A stretch of DNA of 7,916 nt from NCBI GenBank assembly GCA_002479405.1, contig DLMX01000065.1, forward strand, positions 1 to 7,916, written 5' to 3'. Every line of letters begins with the position of its first letter. Positions within the stretch are counted from its first letter, which is position 1. The notes under the pieces were generated by a model. The model saw nothing but the letters and a program-made list of their open reading frames with translations, had not been told where the DNA came from and did no database searches. Source of the DNA: Methylophilaceae bacterium UBA7525. Lineage in GTDB: Bacteria > Pseudomonadota > Gammaproteobacteria > Burkholderiales > Methylophilaceae. Below are positions 5,831 to 7,916 of this stretch, in pieces. A program made the translations under genes and the position numbers.

Positions 5831-6750
5831 GCACTGCACTGATCTCGCATCCGGATACCTTGTTGCATGTGATGGATGGTTCCCATCCGGAATCACCGGC
5901 ACGCATCACGACCATTCACAATGCACTGAAAACTGCCGGCATCGACCGGCAACTCAAGCAGCTTGAGGCACCTGCAGCCACTGATCAGCAACTCATGCGT
6001 GTTCACAGCAAAACCTATGTCGAGCAGATCCGGCGCCTGTCACCCAAAGCGGGCCTGGTCAGATTGGATGCCGACACGGCCATGGGTCCGATGTCATTAT
6101 CCGCAGCCCTGCATGCCAGTGGCGCCAATATCCTGGCAACGGATCTGGTCATGAGCGGCAAGGTGCAGAATGCCTTCTGCTGCATCCGCCCGCCCGGTCA
6201 TCATGCGCACAAGGATCGTGCCGCAGGTTTCTGCATCTTCAATCATGTCGCAGTGGGTGTCGCGCATGCCATTGAGCAGCACAAGGTCGAACGCGTGGCA
6301 GTCATCGACTTTGATGTGCACCATGGCGATGGCACGGAGGATATCTTCAAGGACGATCCGCGCGTCATGCTCTGTTCCACCTTCCAGCACCCGTTCTATC
6401 CGGGAACCGGTGCCAATAGCAGGACAGATCACATGATCAATGTGCCGCTCAAGGCTGGCACCGATGGACAGGGTTTCCGTCAGGCGGTGACGGCAGAATT
6501 CGCGCCGGCGCTGGAACGCTTCAAACCGCAGTTCATTTTCATTTCAGCCGGTTTTGATGCCCATGCGGATGACCCGCTGGCACAACTCGGACTGCTGCGC
6601 GAAGATTATGTCTGGGTCACGGAATTCATCATGGATATCGCTGCCCGTCATGCCGGTGGCCGCATCGTCTCATCTCTGGAAGGTGGCTATCACCTGCCGG
6701 CCCTGGCAGAGAGCGCTATCGCGCATATCCGGACATTGGCCGGCATTTAG
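5827..6750 (+). CDS. Histone deacetylase family zinc hydrolase
   Basis: Zinc-dependent deacetylase of the arginase/HDAC fold (class II HDAC-like, related to AcuC and acetylpolyamine amidohydrolases). All active-site parts are visible: catalytic pair H125-H126 in RPPGHHAH, zinc ligands D163 and H165 in DFDVHHGDG, third ligand D244 in SAGFDAHADDP, and the transition-state tyrosine Y288 in EGGYH. It is a complete 307-residue single domain with no signal peptide, hence cytoplasmic. Substrate cannot be read from sequence: acetyl-lysine on proteins, acetylpolyamines or another N-acyl amine are all known in the family. The ATG at 5827 overlaps the rsgA stop as ATGA, so the two are translationally coupled. 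It is the last gene of the operon; no U-tract terminator follows. Confidence 0.92.
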   Translation: MSTALISHPDTLLHVMDGSHPESPARITTIHNALKTAGIDRQLKQLEAPAATDQQLMRVHSKTYVEQIRRLSPKAGLVRLDADTAMGPMSLSAALHASGANILATDLVMSGKVQNAFCCIRPPGHHAHKDRAAGFCIFNHVAVGVAHAIEQHKVERVAVIDFDVHHGDGTEDIFKDDPRVMLCSTFQHPFYPGTGANSRTDHMINVPLKAGTDGQGFRQAVTAEFAPALERFKPQFIFISAGFDAHADDPLAQLGLLREDYVWVTEFIMDIAARHAGGRIVSSLEGGYHLPALAESAIAHIRTLAGI

Positions 6751-6796
6751 ATACCAGCAAGTGCCCCTGGCTTGCATCGCCCTCTTCCGGCGCTAC

Positions 6797-6805
6797 TGAT
6801 ATAAT
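6797..6805 (+). promoter_or_regulatory. Extended -10 promoter of the queD-like gene
   Basis: TGATATAAT at 6797-6805 is a perfect extended -10 (TGnTATAAT), which can work without a -35; the only -35-like word, TTGCAT (6772-6777), is 22 bases away. The expected start is 6812-6814, that is within two bases of, or on, the A of the ATG at 6814. Confidence 0.65.
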
Positions 6806-6813
6806 CCCTTCCC

Positions 6814-7254
6814 ATGCAAATCACCACACGTCTCGAGTTCGATGCCGGCCATCGCATCCCCTGTCACAAAAGCCAGTGCAGAAACCTGCACGGCCATCGT
6901 TACGCGATTGAGATCACACTGTCCGGGGATATCATCCAGCGAGAAGATACATCCGACAACGGCATGGTGATGGATTTCTCCGACGTCAAGGCCATTGCAC
7001 GACGTGCAGTGGTCGATGTCTGGGATCATGCCTTTCTGGTCTACAAGAACGACAACGTCGTACTGGATTTCCTTAAAAGTCTGCCGGACCACAAGACAGT
7101 TGTCATGAACAGCGTACCGACTGCCGAGAACATGGCTGCCGAGGCGTTCCGTATCCTGAAATCGGAATATCAGGACACCTACGGTAACCATCTGAAACTG
7201 GAGCGCGTGCGGCTGTATGAAACGCCCAATAGCTGGGCCGATGCACTAAGCTGA
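6814..7254 (+). CDS. queD: 6-carboxy-5,6,7,8-tetrahydropterin synthase (QueD/PTPS family)
   Basis: Converts 7,8-dihydroneopterin triphosphate to 6-carboxytetrahydropterin, an early step to the tRNA base queuosine. The zinc ligands H13, H26 and H28 (FDAGH and LHGHRY), catalytic C22, the D71-H72 pair (VWDHAFL), E105 (PTAENMA) and pterin-binding E136 (ETPNSWA) are all present; 146 residues is slightly long for QueD (about 120) but within the family. The ATG at 6814 is the only possible start: an in-frame TAA lies at 6802-6804 inside the -10 box. There is no Shine-Dalgarno sequence (TCCCTTCCC precedes), consistent with a leaderless mRNA. Other queuosine genes are not in the window. The family also contains pyruvoyltetrahydropterin synthases with other products, so the exact activity is probable, not certain. 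Confidence 0.88.
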   Translation: MQITTRLEFDAGHRIPCHKSQCRNLHGHRYAIEITLSGDIIQREDTSDNGMVMDFSDVKAIARRAVVDVWDHAFLVYKNDNVVLDFLKSLPDHKTVVMNSVPTAENMAAEAFRILKSEYQDTYGNHLKLERVRLYETPNSWADALS

Positions 7255-7258
7255 GTCT

Positions 7259-7270
7259 TTCAGCGCTGAA
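7259..7270. repeat. 12-bp perfect palindrome between queD and dnaQ
   Basis: TTCAGCGCTGAA is a perfect palindrome 4 bases past the queD stop. The stop region GCTGA (7250-7254) can instead pair with TCAGC (7260-7264). Neither structure is followed by a U tract on either strand, so it is not a canonical terminator, though it lies where the two convergent genes need one. Confidence 0.4.
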
Positions 7271-7305
7271 CCCTTTAGCCACGGCAAAGCAAAACCCTAA
7301 CACCC

Positions 7306-7916
7306 CTATCCACGCCAAACGCATTTACCGGATTTTTCCAGTGCGGCAAGATATTCCTCATGCGCGGTTAACTCTTGGGCATCAGCCTCTACCACCGGCA
7401 GCGACTTGCCTGATGCCGCAGCATTGAATTCCATGCCGGATTCAGCATCATCCAGCAGATCCATCATCAGCGTCTCCTGACCGCGCGTCATCGACATATA
7501 GACGTCGGCCAGCAACTCGGCATCCAGCAAGGCACCATGCAGGGTACGCTTGGAATTATCGATACCGAAGTGGCGGCATAGTGCATCCAGGTTGTTGCGC
7601 TGACCCGGACGGCTGTCCTTGGCCATCTTCAGTGTGTCTATCACACTATTGCAGACCGATTCGACCTCGGGCCTGTCGATCTTGCCCAATTCCGCATTGA
7701 GAAAGCCCACGTCGAACGGGGCATTGTGGATGATCAATTCCGCGTCGGCGACGAACTGCAGAAAATCATCGACTATATCTGCAAAGCGCGGCTTATCCTG
7801 CAGAAACTCCAGCGTAATGCCATGCACTTCCTGCGCACCCTGGTCAATCTCGCGATCCGGATTCAGGTAAACGTGAAAGTGATTCTTGGTCAACCGACGG
7901 TTGACAGCCTCAACTG
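7306..7916 (-). CDS. dnaQ: DNA polymerase III epsilon subunit (N-terminus cut by window edge)
   Basis: 3'-5' proofreading exonuclease of the replicative polymerase. The frame is open to the right edge; 202 residues are visible and about the first 25-30 residues, with the Exo I motif (DTETTG), lie beyond 7916. A TTG at 7891-7893 is not the start, since the frame continues upstream as VEAVNRR, matching the family. Exo II is seen in IIHNAPFDVGFLNAEL and Exo III in LHGALLDAELLADVY, with the catalytic histidine and aspartate. After the nuclease domain, RGQETLMMDL sits where E. coli has its beta-clamp-binding QTSMAF motif, and the tail (KCVWRG) would belong to the segment that contacts the polymerase subunit. 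In many proteobacteria dnaQ neighbours rnhA, which could lie to the right. Convergent with queD, 51 bp apart. Confidence 0.95.
   Translation of the reverse strand, partial: VEAVNRRLTKNHFHVYLNPDREIDQGAQEVHGITLEFLQDKPRFADIVDDFLQFVADAELIIHNAPFDVGFLNAELGKIDRPEVESVCNSVIDTLKMAKDSRPGQRNNLDALCRHFGIDNSKRTLHGALLDAELLADVYMSMTRGQETLMMDLLDDAESGMEFNAAASGKSLPVVEADAQELTAHEEYLAALEKSGKCVWRG

Noticed and set aside
6757..6775. Hairpin after the HDAC gene (GCAAG/CTTGC) as its terminator
   Set aside because: The stem is 5 bp plus 2 bp across a bulge and is followed by ATCGCCC, with no T tract. It is too weak to call a rho-independent terminator.

Overview
The window looks like ordinary chromosomal DNA from a betaproteobacterium, most likely of the Nitrosomonadales/Methylophilaceae/Gallionellaceae type. 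The evidence is the moderate GC content, housekeeping proteins that read as proteobacterial at every motif checked, and the run of oligoribonuclease, Ste24-type M48 protease, small cytochrome c, RsgA. The taxonomic placement is inference. Nothing in the window (transposase, integrase, tRNA, CRISPR, phage gene) suggests recent mobility.

Layout. (1) 1-856, minus strand: rpsF (ribosomal protein S6, cut by the left edge), preceded by its own promoter region, and upstream of that crcB/fluC (fluoride channel). (2) 857-1036: a 180-bp divergent intergenic region with a good plus-strand promoter candidate for glgA. (3) 1037-2488, plus: glgA (glycogen synthase, GTG start), closed by a strong bidirectional terminator at 2530-2563. 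(4) 2489-2729: a structured intergenic stretch. It holds the terminator, a sigma-54-like -24/-12 sequence, a two-hairpin element and a second terminator-like hairpin with a T tract, and is the most interesting non-coding part of the window. (5) 2730-3278, minus: orn, convergent with glgA and divergent from the next operon. (6) 3379-6750, plus: a tight four-gene operon of Ste24-like membrane protease, small periplasmic cytochrome c, rsgA, and a histone-deacetylase-family hydrolase. Spacings are 16 bp, 0 bp and a 4-bp overlap. (7) 6814-7254, plus: a QueD/6-pyruvoyltetrahydropterin synthase family gene with a perfect extended -10 so close to its ATG that the mRNA is probably leaderless. (8) 7306-7916, minus: dnaQ (Pol III epsilon), cut by the right edge so that its N-terminus and Exo I motif are outside.

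How the genes relate: rpsF and rsgA belong to ribosome assembly, orn and dnaQ are two DEDDh 3'-5' exonucleases (end-stage RNA decay and replication proofreading), glgA makes glycogen, crcB exports fluoride, and the ste24-cyt c-rsgA-HDAC operon mixes envelope and cytoplasmic functions with no obvious shared pathway. I do not see an undescribed multi-gene system. The best candidates for something new are a possible small RNA at about 2643-2705, the leaderless queD transcript, and the UUG start of rsgA placed directly on the stop codon of the cytochrome gene.
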